A stretch of DNA of 7,384 bases. Origin: Methanosphaera sp. (lineage in GTDB: Archaea; Methanobacteriota; Methanobacteria; Methanobacteriales; Methanobacteriaceae). The stretch is taken from positions 1 through 7,384 of the forward strand of contig JAJQHG010000080.1 of the NCBI GenBank assembly GCA_021199865.1, written 5' to 3'. Shown here piece by piece: positions 1 to 6,640 of the stretch. The position numbers and the translations under genes were made by a program. The notes under the pieces are model-generated. The model saw only the letters and a program-made list of their open reading frames with translations. It searched no databases and was not told the origin of the DNA. Every line of letters starts with the position of its first letter. Positions within the stretch are counted from its first letter, which is position 1.

Positions 1-54
<54 letters not shown>

Positions 55-61
55 TCAATCT

Positions 62-137
<76 letters not shown>

Positions 138-156
138 AACAATTCACATTTTTCAT

Positions 157-231
157 GCTTCGATAGTGTAGTCCGGCCAATCATTTCGGCCTTTCGAGCC
201 GAAGACTCGGGTTCGAATCCCGGTCGAAGCA
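157..231 (+). tRNA. tRNA-Glu (TTC)
   Basis: The cloverleaf is complete. Acceptor strands are 157-163 and 224-230, the anticodon TTC is at 193-195 in loop 191-197, the T-loop is 212-218 with stem 207-211/219-223 (one G-T wobble), and the discriminator is A231. No CCA is encoded. It is last in the first tRNA group and is followed by AT-rich sequence with T-tracts. It differs at only five positions from the second tRNA-Glu at 538-612. Confidence 0.97.
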
Positions 232-270
232 TTTTCTAGAATTTCTTTTATTAATTTTATTCAATTTTAA
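232..270 (+). terminator. T-rich stretch, probable end of first tRNA transcript
   Basis: Several T-runs (TTTT at 233-236, then 243-250, 256-259 and 265-268) directly follow tRNA-Glu. Archaeal RNA polymerase typically stops at such T-tracts. There is no obvious hairpin. The call is inferred from position and composition. Confidence 0.45.
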
Positions 271-283
271 TGAGTTCTAGTGA

Positions 284-295
284 TATATTTATATG
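284..295 (+). promoter_or_regulatory. Probable TATA box of the Leu-His-Glu tRNA group
   Basis: An ATATATTTATAT element lies in the 98-base gap between tRNA-Glu and tRNA-Leu. A start about 25 bases downstream (near 313-317) would give a short tRNA leader of about 15 bases. The surroundings are AT-rich, so the match alone is weak; the position supports it. Confidence 0.45.
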
Positions 296-329
296 TTATA
301 AGCGAAACATTCCTTATAAGTGTTTATAT

Positions 330-413
<84 letters not shown>

Positions 414-439
414 CTTTGAAAAATGTTTTGTATTAATAT

Positions 440-511
440 GCCGGAGTAGGATAGTGGTTATTCTTCGGGACTGTGGATCCCGTGACTCGGGTTCGATTCT
501 CGGCTCCGGCC
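440..511 (+). tRNA. tRNA-His (GTG)
   Basis: The cloverleaf is complete. Acceptor strands are 440-446 and 504-510, the anticodon GTG is at 473-475 in loop 471-477, the T-loop is 492-498, and the discriminator is C511, the histidine identity base. The base before the acceptor is T439, so the extra G at position -1 that tRNA-His needs is not encoded. It must be added afterwards, presumably by a Thg1-type enzyme opposite C73. The next three bases, 512-514, read CCA. This is the only gene in the cluster with a possible encoded CCA, which may be chance. Confidence 0.97.
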
Positions 512-537
512 CCATTTAAAAAAAACAATTGGTATAT

Positions 538-612
538 GCTCCGATAGTGTAGTCCGGCCAATCATTTTGGCCTCTCGAGCCGAAGACTCGGGTTCGAATC
601 CCGATCGGAGCA
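538..612 (+). tRNA. tRNA-Glu (CTC)
   Basis: The cloverleaf is complete. Acceptor strands are 538-544 and 605-611, the anticodon CTC is at 574-576 in loop 572-578, the T-loop is 593-599, and the discriminator is A612. It is a near copy of tRNA-Glu(TTC) at 157-231 with five changes: anticodon base 34, a compensatory T-A to C-G swap in the acceptor stem (two bases), one in the anticodon stem giving a wobble, and one in the T-stem. It reads only GAG, while the TTC copy can read GAA and GAG. Confidence 0.97.
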
Positions 613-635
613 CTTTTAATTAAAAACTATTTTTA
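613..635 (+). terminator. T-tracts after the second tRNA group
   Basis: T4 at 614-617 and T5 at 630-634 follow tRNA-Glu(CTC), consistent with archaeal T-tract termination. The spacer to 742 is convergent between the tRNAs and comE and contains no supported gene. Confidence 0.45.
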
Positions 636-709
636 TAATAATTACATTAATCTTATTCTTTAGCTTAGATTCTATTTATTAATTTTTACTTGTTTTAATA
701 ATGCTATTT

Positions 710-716
710 AAAAAAA
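710..716 (-). terminator. T7 tract, probable comDE terminator
   Basis: Read on the - strand this is a run of seven T about 27 bases beyond the comE stop codon. It is the longest T-run in the convergent spacer and has no clear hairpin. The role is inferred from position. Confidence 0.45.
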
Positions 717-742
717 GTTAGATGAGGTTTGGAGTTTAAGAC

Positions 743-1315
743 TTATTTTTTAATTTCATTCATGAATCTATTCTTTATCTGTGATGGTGTTAAATCAATT
801 ATAGGTGCTGATGTGTTTCCAGCATTAGTTTTGATATGTAAAAATATAGGTCCATCTTTATCTAATAAACTAGTTATATCTATATTATCCACATTATTTC
901 TTGCATCAACATAATAGACTTCACTAAATCCAATAGTGCTTGCAATATCTGATAAGTTTATCTTAGAAGCATATGTTTGCTGTGATCCTGTTGAGCCATA
1001 GGCTTCATTATCAATCAGTGTTATAATTAAGTTTTTAGGTTGTTGAGCAAAAACTGTTACAAGTTCACCAAAATTCATTAGTAATGATCCATCACCATCA
1101 ATAACAATAACTTTCCTGTCATTATCATTTGTCTCTAATGCTAGGGATAATCCTAGTGCTATAGGTGTAGCCATACCCATTGACCCTGACATATAGAAGT
1201 TCTGAGGTCTATCACATATTCCAAATAATTCACGTGATGGAAAACCAATGTTTGATATAACTAATTCTTCATCCAGATCTTCTATGATCTTCTTTATAAC
1301 ATCATAACGTTTCAT
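743..1315 (-). CDS. comE: Sulfopyruvate decarboxylase, beta subunit (ComE)
   Basis: The beta chain, with ComD, makes the cytosolic thiamine-diphosphate enzyme that decarboxylates 3-sulfopyruvate to sulfoacetaldehyde in coenzyme M synthesis. The 190 residues form the diphosphate-binding (PP) domain of this enzyme family: the GDGS metal/cofactor motif is at 74-77 and the partner Asn is in IDNEAYGSTG at 101-110. The segment around 42-50 (MSGSMGMAT) matches the glycine-rich loop of ComE and acetolactate synthase-like proteins. A longer reading frame exists to 1348, but I chose ATG at 1315 because GGAGTG (1322-1327) lies six bases before it and the added residues lie inside comD. The gene overlaps the comD 3' end by 14 bases in another frame, so translation is probably coupled. 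The split two-gene form is usual in methanogens. No defect is seen. Confidence 0.95.
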   Translation of the reverse strand: MKRYDVIKKIIEDLDEELVISNIGFPSRELFGICDRPQNFYMSGSMGMATPIALGLSLALETNDNDRKVIVIDGDGSLLMNFGELVTVFAQQPKNLIITLIDNEAYGSTGSQQTYASKINLSDIASTIGFSEVYYVDARNNVDNIDITSLLDKDGPIFLHIKTNAGNTSAPIIDLTPSQIKNRFMNEIKK

Positions 1316-1820
1316 TAGTAACACTCCTCTTCCAGTAACTAATATCAAAAAGTAGTGCTAAGGGTTCTTCGGATATACTTGATAAATGCCATGCATCCTT
1401 AACAATGGATCTAGCCTTATTTGGATCATCAACTTTTTCATATCTGACATCCATACTTTCAAGTACTCCTGTTGTTGCCTTACTCATAGGTACTTGTCCA
1501 TATACACCCTCACCAAATGTTCCCCTATGACTAATAATTATTAACACAGGAAAATTATATAGCTTCATAAGAGAGGTTAATACATTAACACTATTACCTA
1601 GACCAGAATTTTGCATTAATATAGCAGGCTTCATCCCACCCATATATGCACCAGTACATATAGCGAAACCTTCCTCTTCACGTGTTACAGGTACATGCTT
1701 TATTTCATCATCTTCATCAATTAGTTCTAATAGTTTCTTAAGATTAGCACATGGTACACTAGTTATGAAGTTGATATTAGCATCTTTTAATCCTTGATAG
1801 ATAACATCACTACTATCCAA
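1302..1820 (-). CDS. comD: Sulfopyruvate decarboxylase, alpha subunit (ComD)
   Basis: This is the alpha chain of the ComDE decarboxylase and supplies the pyrimidine-binding (PYR) half of the thiamine-diphosphate site. In 172 residues it shows the glutamate motif VTREEEGFAICTGAYMGG (45-62), whose glutamate would activate the cofactor, followed by MQNSGLGNSVN (69-79), typical of this family. The size is normal for ComD. The start is TTG at 1820: there is no in-frame ATG before residue 60, while AGGTG (1829-1833) sits eight bases upstream and the N-terminus (VIYQGLKDANINFITSVPC) looks complete. It is the first gene of the comD-comE pair, preceded by a 128-base AT-rich gap that separates it from comC. 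It probably has its own promoter, though read-through from comC is possible. Function is assigned from family knowledge. Confidence 0.94.
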   Translation of the reverse strand: MDSSDVIYQGLKDANINFITSVPCANLKKLLELIDEDDEIKHVPVTREEEGFAICTGAYMGGMKPAILMQNSGLGNSVNVLTSLMKLYNFPVLIIISHRGTFGEGVYGQVPMSKATTGVLESMDVRYEKVDDPNKARSIVKDAWHLSSISEEPLALLFDISYWKRSVTNETL

Positions 1821-1828
1821 TAATATTC

Positions 1829-1833
1829 CACCT
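1829..1833 (-). promoter_or_regulatory. comD ribosome binding site before a TTG start
   Basis: AGGTG on the - strand, complementary to the archaeal 16S 3' end, is eight bases before TTG at 1820. It is the reason for accepting the rare start codon. Confidence 0.75.
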
Positions 1834-1866
1834 ATTAATTTATAATAATACTTTTCTGGATTAACA

Positions 1867-1878
1867 TTATTATAATTA
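1867..1878 (-). promoter_or_regulatory. Possible TATA box for comDE
   Basis: On the - strand this reads as an AATTATAATAAT-type element about 50 bases before the comD start, which would give a leader of roughly 27 bases. The whole spacer is AT-rich and other boxes (for example near 1885) are possible, so this is a weak call. Confidence 0.25.
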
Positions 1879-1907
1879 CAGAAAATATTTTACTTAAATA
1901 GTAACCT

Positions 1908-1924
1908 AAAAAATAGTATAAAAA
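1908..1924 (-). terminator. Double T-tract after comC
   Basis: On the - strand, T5 (1920-1924) and T6 (1908-1913) lie 25-41 bases past the comC stop codon. This is a plausible U-tract terminator that would separate the purM-comC transcript from comDE. Confidence 0.45.
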
Positions 1925-1948
1925 TGGGGTTAGTTAATTAATATACAC

Positions 1949-2980
1949 TTATTCCTCAAAGTAGGATTCAATATCTAATCCTTTTTCTGAAGCAATTTCA
2001 GTTAATTGTTCATGTAATGCTGGATCTACAGGTACACCTTCCCTTTGATATTTATCTATATTTTGTATTTCACGATCTCCAGGAATTACACCATTCTCTT
2101 CTCTTATTTCACGTACAAATTGATCTACATAGAATTTGAATTGCATTGAACCAGCAAAGAATTCTGGATCTATTGCTATTAGGAGATCTCCCTTTGTACA
2201 CATTTCATCAGGTGTAGCTGTTCCATGCACATTCTCTCCAAACTCAGCTCCTACTAGAGGTCCAGCAAGTAATTCAAACATGAATGCTAGAGCATATCCC
2301 TTGAATCCACCAAATGGTAAAATTGATCCTTCAAGTCCAGCTTCAGGGTCTGTTGTTGGGTTTCCATCTTTATCAAGAGCAAGTCCTTCAGGAATTTCCT
2401 CATTTTTCCTTTTTGCTTCTAATAGTTTTCCACGAGCTGTTATACTTGTTGCCATATCTACACAGATATAATTATGTATATCATCTGTTGGAATGCTGAT
2501 TGTTATAGGGTTTGTTCCAAGTAATGCTTTCTTTCCACCAAATGGAGCCATTGCAGGTTCAGTGTTAGATATTACAATACCAATCATATCTTGAAGGGAA
2601 GCTAAGTCAGAGTAGTAACCAGCAATACCATAATGGTTACTATCATGTATTCCTATTATACCTACACCAGTCTCACTAGCCTTCTTAATTGCTAGATCCA
2701 TTGCTTTTACTGTTACATAATGTCCAAATTTATGGTTACCATTAATAACAGCACTTGCTGCAGACTCTTTTTCTATCTCATAGTCACCCTCAGTTTTAAT
2801 TGTTCCAGCATTTATACTCTTAATATATTGAGGGAATCTTCCAAGTCCATGGGTAGAGAATCCTTTTATATCTCCATCAGTTATTACTTCTGCTACAATT
2901 GTTGCTTCATTTGGCTTTACATCATAAGCCTCTAGAATTTCTTTTATTAACTTTGTCTCATTTTCAACACTAATTTTCAT
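1949..2980 (-). CDS. comC: L-sulfolactate dehydrogenase (ComC), malate/lactate dehydrogenase type 2 family
   Basis: It is an NAD(P)-dependent cytosolic dehydrogenase of the Ldh2/YiaK fold. In methanogens this family oxidises L-sulfolactate to sulfopyruvate, the substrate of ComDE; some members also accept malate or other 2-hydroxy acids and have been annotated as malate dehydrogenase. The 343 residues show the family blocks STHGLGRFPQY (42-52), SNHYGIAGYYS (114-124, with the conserved His116), LLGTNPITISIPT (153-165) and GGFKGYALAFMFELLAG (224-240). Length is normal for the family. ATG at 2980 has a very strong ribosome binding site, AGGAGGAG at 2987-2994, six bases upstream. Only 20 bases separate it from the purM stop, so it is probably on the purM mRNA. 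The neighbouring comDE favours sulfolactate as the natural substrate over malate; that part is inference. Confidence 0.9.
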   Translation of the reverse strand: MKISVENETKLIKEILEAYDVKPNEATIVAEVITDGDIKGFSTHGLGRFPQYIKSINAGTIKTEGDYEIEKESAASAVINGNHKFGHYVTVKAMDLAIKKASETGVGIIGIHDSNHYGIAGYYSDLASLQDMIGIVISNTEPAMAPFGGKKALLGTNPITISIPTDDIHNYICVDMATSITARGKLLEAKRKNEEIPEGLALDKDGNPTTDPEAGLEGSILPFGGFKGYALAFMFELLAGPLVGAEFGENVHGTATPDEMCTKGDLLIAIDPEFFAGSMQFKFYVDQFVREIREENGVIPGDREIQNIDKYQREGVPVDPALHEQLTEIASEKGLDIESYFEE

Positions 2981-3000
2981 ATAAATCTCCTCCTTAATTA

Positions 3001-4029
3001 TTATAATTCTATAACATTTTCATCATAGGTGGTTATGATCACACGATTATCCTTATCTTCTTTTATATAACCAATAACACTGCTTTCATGGTATTTGTTT
3101 AGTATTTCTAGTGCAGCATCCTGGTGTTCTTTAGGAAGAATTACACAGAAACCTACACCCATATTAAATACATGATACATTTCTTCATTTGTAATACCAG
3201 ATGCCTGTATTGTCTTAAATATTGGTAATGGTTCTGGTAAATTATCAAGAACATATGTTACATCATGGTTTAATCTTTTAAGGTTACTAAATCCACCACC
3301 AGTAATATGGCCTAGTCCATGAACAGGAACATCTGATTTTAATAGATCCATTATAACATCAACATATATAATTGTTGGTTCAAGTAGAGCATCACCTACA
3401 GTAATACTATTATTGGTTGGTAGTTTATCTTTAATATTATAATTAGCAATATCTAGAAGTGCTTTACGTGCAAGACTTAAACCATTACTATGGATACCAC
3501 TACTAGCTATACCTATTATTACATCCCCATTTTTAATATCAGAACCAGTAATGATTTTATCTTTATCAACAGTACCTATACCAGTACCTGCTAGATCAAA
3601 ATCCTTAATAATATTTGGTAGTGAAGCTGTTTCTCCTCCAATCATAGAAATATTTGCCTGTTTACAACCCTCTTTTAATCCTTTGGCTATCATTTTAGCC
3701 ATTTCAGGTTCTGGTTTTTCCACTGCTAGGTAATCAACCATTGCAATAGGTTCTGCACCTACACAGAGAAGATCATTAACAACCATTGCAATACAATCGA
3801 TTCCAACAGTATCATATTTCTCCATTAACTTTGCAATTAATATTTTACTTCCAACACCATCTGTACTCATAGCTATTGCCTGAGAACCAAAATCAACTAG
3901 TGCAGCAAAATGCCCACCAGTATTTATAATGTTTCTATAATCTAATGTTTGAGATAATTCTCCTGTAAGTGCACGTACAGTCTGTTCCTCCAAACTGATA
4001 TCTACACCTGCCTCAGAATATGTTACCAT
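3001..4029 (-). CDS. purM: Phosphoribosylformylglycinamidine cyclo-ligase (AIR synthetase, PurM)
   Basis: It closes the imidazole ring in purine synthesis, converting formylglycinamidine ribonucleotide and ATP to aminoimidazole ribonucleotide. The 342 residues cover the full PurM fold. Motifs are TDGVGSK (56-62, ATP/phosphate binding), the GGETASLP block (131-138), ASSGIHSNGLSLAR (175-188), HITGGGF (241-247) and NMGVGF (289-294). An in-frame GTG at 4041 would add four residues, but I chose ATG at 4029: AGGTGA (4038-4043) lies eight bases before it and contains that GTG, so it is better read as the ribosome binding site. The product then begins MVTYSEAGVD. No purine genes adjoin it; comC follows after 20 bases and they probably form an operon. 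Upstream is a 279-base AT-rich spacer with its own TATA-like box. Confidence 0.96.
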   Translation of the reverse strand: MVTYSEAGVDISLEEQTVRALTGELSQTLDYRNIINTGGHFAALVDFGSQAIAMSTDGVGSKILIAKLMEKYDTVGIDCIAMVVNDLLCVGAEPIAMVDYLAVEKPEPEMAKMIAKGLKEGCKQANISMIGGETASLPNIIKDFDLAGTGIGTVDKDKIITGSDIKNGDVIIGIASSGIHSNGLSLARKALLDIANYNIKDKLPTNNSITVGDALLEPTIIYVDVIMDLLKSDVPVHGLGHITGGGFSNLKRLNHDVTYVLDNLPEPLPIFKTIQASGITNEEMYHVFNMGVGFCVILPKEHQDAALEILNKYHESSVIGYIKEDKDNRVIITTYDENVIEL

Positions 4030-4037
4030 ATTTTTTT

Positions 4038-4043
4038 TCACCT
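4038..4043 (-). promoter_or_regulatory. purM ribosome binding site that fixes the start
   Basis: AGGTGA on the - strand matches the anti-Shine-Dalgarno sequence and lies eight bases before ATG at 4029. The alternative GTG start at 4041 falls inside it and has no comparable site upstream. Confidence 0.75.
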
Positions 4044-4078
4044 AATATGTTATTAAACAATTAACTATCCTAATTTAG

Positions 4079-4091
4079 ATTTATATTAAAT
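4079..4091 (-). promoter_or_regulatory. Possible TATA box for purM-comC
   Basis: On the - strand it reads AATTTAATATAAA, about 55 bases before the purM start. Transcription from about 4058 would give a leader of roughly 28 bases, enough for the ribosome binding site. AT-rich context limits confidence. Confidence 0.35.
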
Positions 4092-4266
4092 TTAAATTCA
4101 ATAGAATAGTTCATGTATACTAATATCTTGATTAATTCATATATTTTTAGTAATTTTCATAAAATAAAATAGAATTATATTTAGCTATATCTATATTTCT
4201 TTTTACTAATTTTTATATATTTATAATTTCATTATAATTGAAATTATTTTCTCATAATCTTCTTTT

Positions 4267-4312
4267 AAAAATAATAGGTTATGTGGAGGTTAAAGAGTGA
4301 TAAGAAACCTAT
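4267..4312 (-). terminator. fttA 3' end: weak stem plus T5 tract
   Basis: Seven-base arms 4274-4280 and 4306-4312 are complementary across a 25-base loop, with the fttA stop codon (4309-4311) inside one arm. On the - strand they are followed at once by ATTATTTTT (T5 at 4267-4271). The T-tract is the more credible signal; the stem has a long loop and may be chance. Confidence 0.35.
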
Positions 4313-6213
4313 AATAATCTTGTGGTCTCAAGATTCATAGGAGTCTTTGTTTCTATGTTATATGATCTATAAATACTACTTGCAAGATCAAGTGCTTTAT
4401 ATGCATCACCGTGACACACAAGGATCTTATCTGGTTTTGGTGATAAACGTCTTACGTATTCCATTAACTGTTTACGATCACTGTGACCACTAAATCCATC
4501 AACTGTCACAACATCAAGGTTTACATGGAATAATTGTGTTGTACCATCTTTTTCTAGAGGTACTTCATCATATCCCTTCTGTATTCTACGACCAAGTGAA
4601 CCCTCAGACTGATATCCTACAAATATTATTGAGTTTTTCTCATCCTCACATAGTGCTGTGAAGTATCTTACAGAGTTTCCACCAGTTAGCATACCAGATG
4701 TAGATAGAATTACACATGGTTCATCACTTTCTAGTAGTTTTCTACGATCTGCATCATTTGTTACCTTACAGAATACATCTGATGTAAATGGATTCTTTCC
4801 AACATGGAATATTTGATCTCTTAAATCCTTACTTAGATATTCTGGGTGTGCTGTATGTATAGCTGTTGCTTCCCATATCATACCATCAAGATATACTGTT
4901 ACATCCTTTAGGATTCCATGATTAATGTATTCTTCTAATACAATCATTATCTCCTGTGCACGTCCAACAGCAAATACTGGAATTAATACTTTTCCACCCT
5001 TATTCAGTGTTGTGTAAATAGTTTTAATTAACTCCTTTTCTGCAGTGTTACGTGTTGGAGTTATATCTTCATGTCCACCATAAGTACTCTCCATAACCAT
5101 TGACTCAATACGTGGGAATCTTGTTACAGATGGCTCTAATAATCTACTCTTCTCATTCTTAAAGTCACCAGTATATACAAAGTTATGTTTACCATCACCT
5201 ATGTGTAAGTGTGCCATAGCAGAACCGACAATGTGTCCAGCATTATGTAATGTTAATCTTATATCAGGTGATATATCTGTTACTTCCCCATAGTCTAGTG
5301 TAATAGTTTTATTAATTGATTCCTTAACATCCTTAATGTTAAATGGTAGTGGACTATCCTCACGATGTGATATATCTATATGATCCTGTTGTAGTAGGGT
5401 CATCATATCTCTTGTGGGGGTAGTACAGTATGTTGGGCCTTGATAACCATAATGGTATAAGTATGGTACAAATCCTGTGTGGTCAAGGTGTGCGTGTGTC
5501 ACAATAACTGCATCAAGATCTTGAAGATTAAACTCTGGTACATTTAGGTATGGATAGGATGTTTTATCATCAATTCCTGCAACATTTACTCCACAGTCAA
5601 GTATTACTTTACTATTAGGTGTCTGTAAAAAGAGGCAGGATCGTCCAACTTCTCTAAATCCTCCAAGTGATGTTAATCGTACCCAGTCTTCATCAAATGA
5701 TGGTTCTCTATGGATACGTTTACCTATCTCATGTAGGAATTTCTTTCTTTCTTTACTGTTACGTCTTAGTGTAGTACGTATTCTCTGAACAGTCTCTGAT
5801 GGAATTGGTGGTGTTCTTAGAATCTTTGGAGCCCAACCTGTCTGTTTAACAATTTCGCGTGATGTTGTACCATACTTACCTATAACAAGTCCTGGCTTTT
5901 TTGATTCAATTATTACTTCATTTGTTACTTCATCAAAGCTAATATCTGTTATGTTTGCATCCTCTGGTACAATTTCCTCAATTTTATTTATGGTCTCTTC
6001 AGGTTCTGATAGTACTGATTTATCGGAACGTATTATGATACGTTTTCTGATATCTTTTGCTAAATCCCGTATAAGATTACCATTATCTTTGATTACTTCA
6101 GGATTTTTTGTATAAATAACTATTTCTGGTCCTTCGAATTCTACTTTTGCTAATTTTACTCGCTCTGGTAGTTTTTCAGTAATCTTTTCTGTGATCTCTT
6201 CGATCATAGTCAT
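4309..6213 (-). CDS. fttA: Archaeal CPSF1/FttA ribonuclease, transcription termination factor (KH, metallo-beta-lactamase, beta-CASP)
   Basis: FttA/aCPSF1 is the archaeal homologue of CPSF73. It cuts nascent RNA at U-rich 3' ends and drives transcription termination. The 634 residues hold, in order, an N-terminal KH-type region (about 1-140, with the GxxG-like VIGKYG at 110-115), the metallo-beta-lactamase core with HAHLDH at 240-245, HNAGH at 323-327 and the metal-binding Asp of YTGDF at 350, then beta-CASP motifs: Glu375 in VMESTYGG, His577 in GFSGHSD and His601 in LVCHGD. All zinc ligands are present, so an active nuclease is expected. Length matches the family (about 635). In-frame starts exist at GTG 6222, ATG 6213 and ATG 6207; I chose 6213 because GAGTGAT (6218-6224) would serve as its binding site and overlaps the GTG. 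A TATA-like box at 6251-6258 fits a short leader. It is probably transcribed alone. Confidence 0.97.
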   Translation of the reverse strand: MTMIEEITEKITEKLPERVKLAKVEFEGPEIVIYTKNPEVIKDNGNLIRDLAKDIRKRIIIRSDKSVLSEPEETINKIEEIVPEDANITDISFDEVTNEVIIESKKPGLVIGKYGTTSREIVKQTGWAPKILRTPPIPSETVQRIRTTLRRNSKERKKFLHEIGKRIHREPSFDEDWVRLTSLGGFREVGRSCLFLQTPNSKVILDCGVNVAGIDDKTSYPYLNVPEFNLQDLDAVIVTHAHLDHTGFVPYLYHYGYQGPTYCTTPTRDMMTLLQQDHIDISHREDSPLPFNIKDVKESINKTITLDYGEVTDISPDIRLTLHNAGHIVGSAMAHLHIGDGKHNFVYTGDFKNEKSRLLEPSVTRFPRIESMVMESTYGGHEDITPTRNTAEKELIKTIYTTLNKGGKVLIPVFAVGRAQEIMIVLEEYINHGILKDVTVYLDGMIWEATAIHTAHPEYLSKDLRDQIFHVGKNPFTSDVFCKVTNDADRRKLLESDEPCVILSTSGMLTGGNSVRYFTALCEDEKNSIIFVGYQSEGSLGRRIQKGYDEVPLEKDGTTQLFHVNLDVVTVDGFSGHSDRKQLMEYVRRLSPKPDKILVCHGDAYKALDLASSIYRSYNIETKTPMNLETTRLL

Positions 6214-6217
6214 AATT

Positions 6218-6224
6218 ATCACTC
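6218..6224 (-). promoter_or_regulatory. fttA ribosome binding site
   Basis: GAGTGAT on the - strand is a partial match to GGAGGTGAT just upstream of ATG 6213. Its spacing matches that of comE (GTG ends six bases before ATG). The upstream GTG at 6222 lies within it and is an unlikely start. Confidence 0.6.
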
Positions 6225-6250
6225 TCTTAACTATTATTTTGAAGAATTAA

Positions 6251-6258
6251 TCTATAAA
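6251..6258 (-). promoter_or_regulatory. Probable TATA box of fttA
   Basis: TTTATAGA on the - strand stands about 42 bases before ATG 6213. A start about 25 bases downstream, near 6230, leaves a leader of around 17 bases that includes the ribosome binding site. Confidence 0.5.
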
Positions 6259-6428
6259 CACTGTTAAACTAATTTGTGTGTTTCAATAATAACTTAAGAA
6301 ATAAAATTAAACCTATTATTTTTTATATTTTCTTAGTATATTTCAATTAATTCTATAAATAGTTCTGATTTGTTTATTAGGTTATTAAAAGAATAATTTT
6401 AATTCTTCAAAGTTAAATATAATTTTCC

Positions 6429-6495
6429 AATTTTCTTATACAGTCTATAATGTTTCAATAAAATAGAGTTAGTAGTAAGCACGTATAAGAAAATT
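6429..6495. repeat. 13-base perfect inverted repeat in the gap before fttA
   Basis: The left arm 6429-6441 (AATTTTCTTATAC) is the exact reverse complement of the right arm 6483-6495, with 41 bases between. It is unusually long for this AT-rich gap. It could be an operator, the base stem of a structured RNA, or chance. Confidence 0.55.
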
Positions 6496-6573
6496 CATAA
6501 TCAATATAGAATTGTTATGATCTATAAAAAATTATCTTAAAAATAATTAATAATAATTTGTTCTAAGTTCTAT

Positions 6574-6596
6574 ATAAATATTTTACTAATATTTAT
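6574..6596. repeat. 9-base hairpin (6574-6582/6588-6596, loop TTACT)
   Basis: ATAAATATT and its exact reverse complement are separated by five bases. On the + strand the hairpin runs into T6 (6596-6601), which would look like a terminator, but no + strand gene precedes it. On the - strand it lies just beyond the psmB T8 tract and may act as a back-up. Being all A/T in the stem, it is weak. Confidence 0.4.
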
Positions 6597-6601
6597 TTTT
6601 T

Positions 6602-6640
6602 AAAAAAAAGTATAAAGAACAAATTTTATATTTGTTCTTT
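6602..6640 (-). terminator. psmB hairpin plus T8 terminator, containing the stop codon
   Basis: Arms 6630-6640 and 6614-6624 are perfect 11-base complements around a five-base loop. On the - strand they are followed, after ATAC, by eight T (6609-6602). The upstream arm encodes the last psmB codons and the loop holds most of the TAA stop (6626-6628). This resembles a bacterial intrinsic terminator; in archaea the T8 alone is likely enough. Confidence 0.65.

Larger units (their letters stand above)
6259..6601. other. AT-rich intergenic region between psmB and fttA, no gene seen
   Basis: This is the longest stretch without a gene (403 bases between psmB and fttA, 6223-6625). No GGAGG-type ribosome binding site is present on either strand and no open frame looks coding. 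It contains a 13-base perfect inverted repeat (6429-6441/6483-6495) and a 9-base hairpin (6574-6596), listed separately, plus many T-runs. A small non-coding RNA cannot be excluded. Confidence 0.6.

Noticed and set aside
613..742. Possible small gene or RNA between the tRNAs and comE
   Set aside because: Only AT-rich sequence with T- and A-runs is seen; it fits a convergent terminator region.
1316..1348. Eleven-residue N-terminal extension of ComE
   Set aside because: It lies inside comD, and the ribosome binding site at 1322-1329 sits before ATG 1315, not before 1348.
2136..2499. Open frames on the + strand opposite comC
   Set aside because: They are antisense shadows of a well-conserved gene, with no ribosome binding site or recognisable motifs.
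4030..4041. GTG start for purM at 4041
   Set aside because: The GTG is part of the ribosome binding site of ATG 4029 and has no such site of its own.
4284..4316. GGAGG followed by GTG on the + strand, as if a small gene began
   Set aside because: The frame stops after five codons; it overlaps the fttA 3' end.
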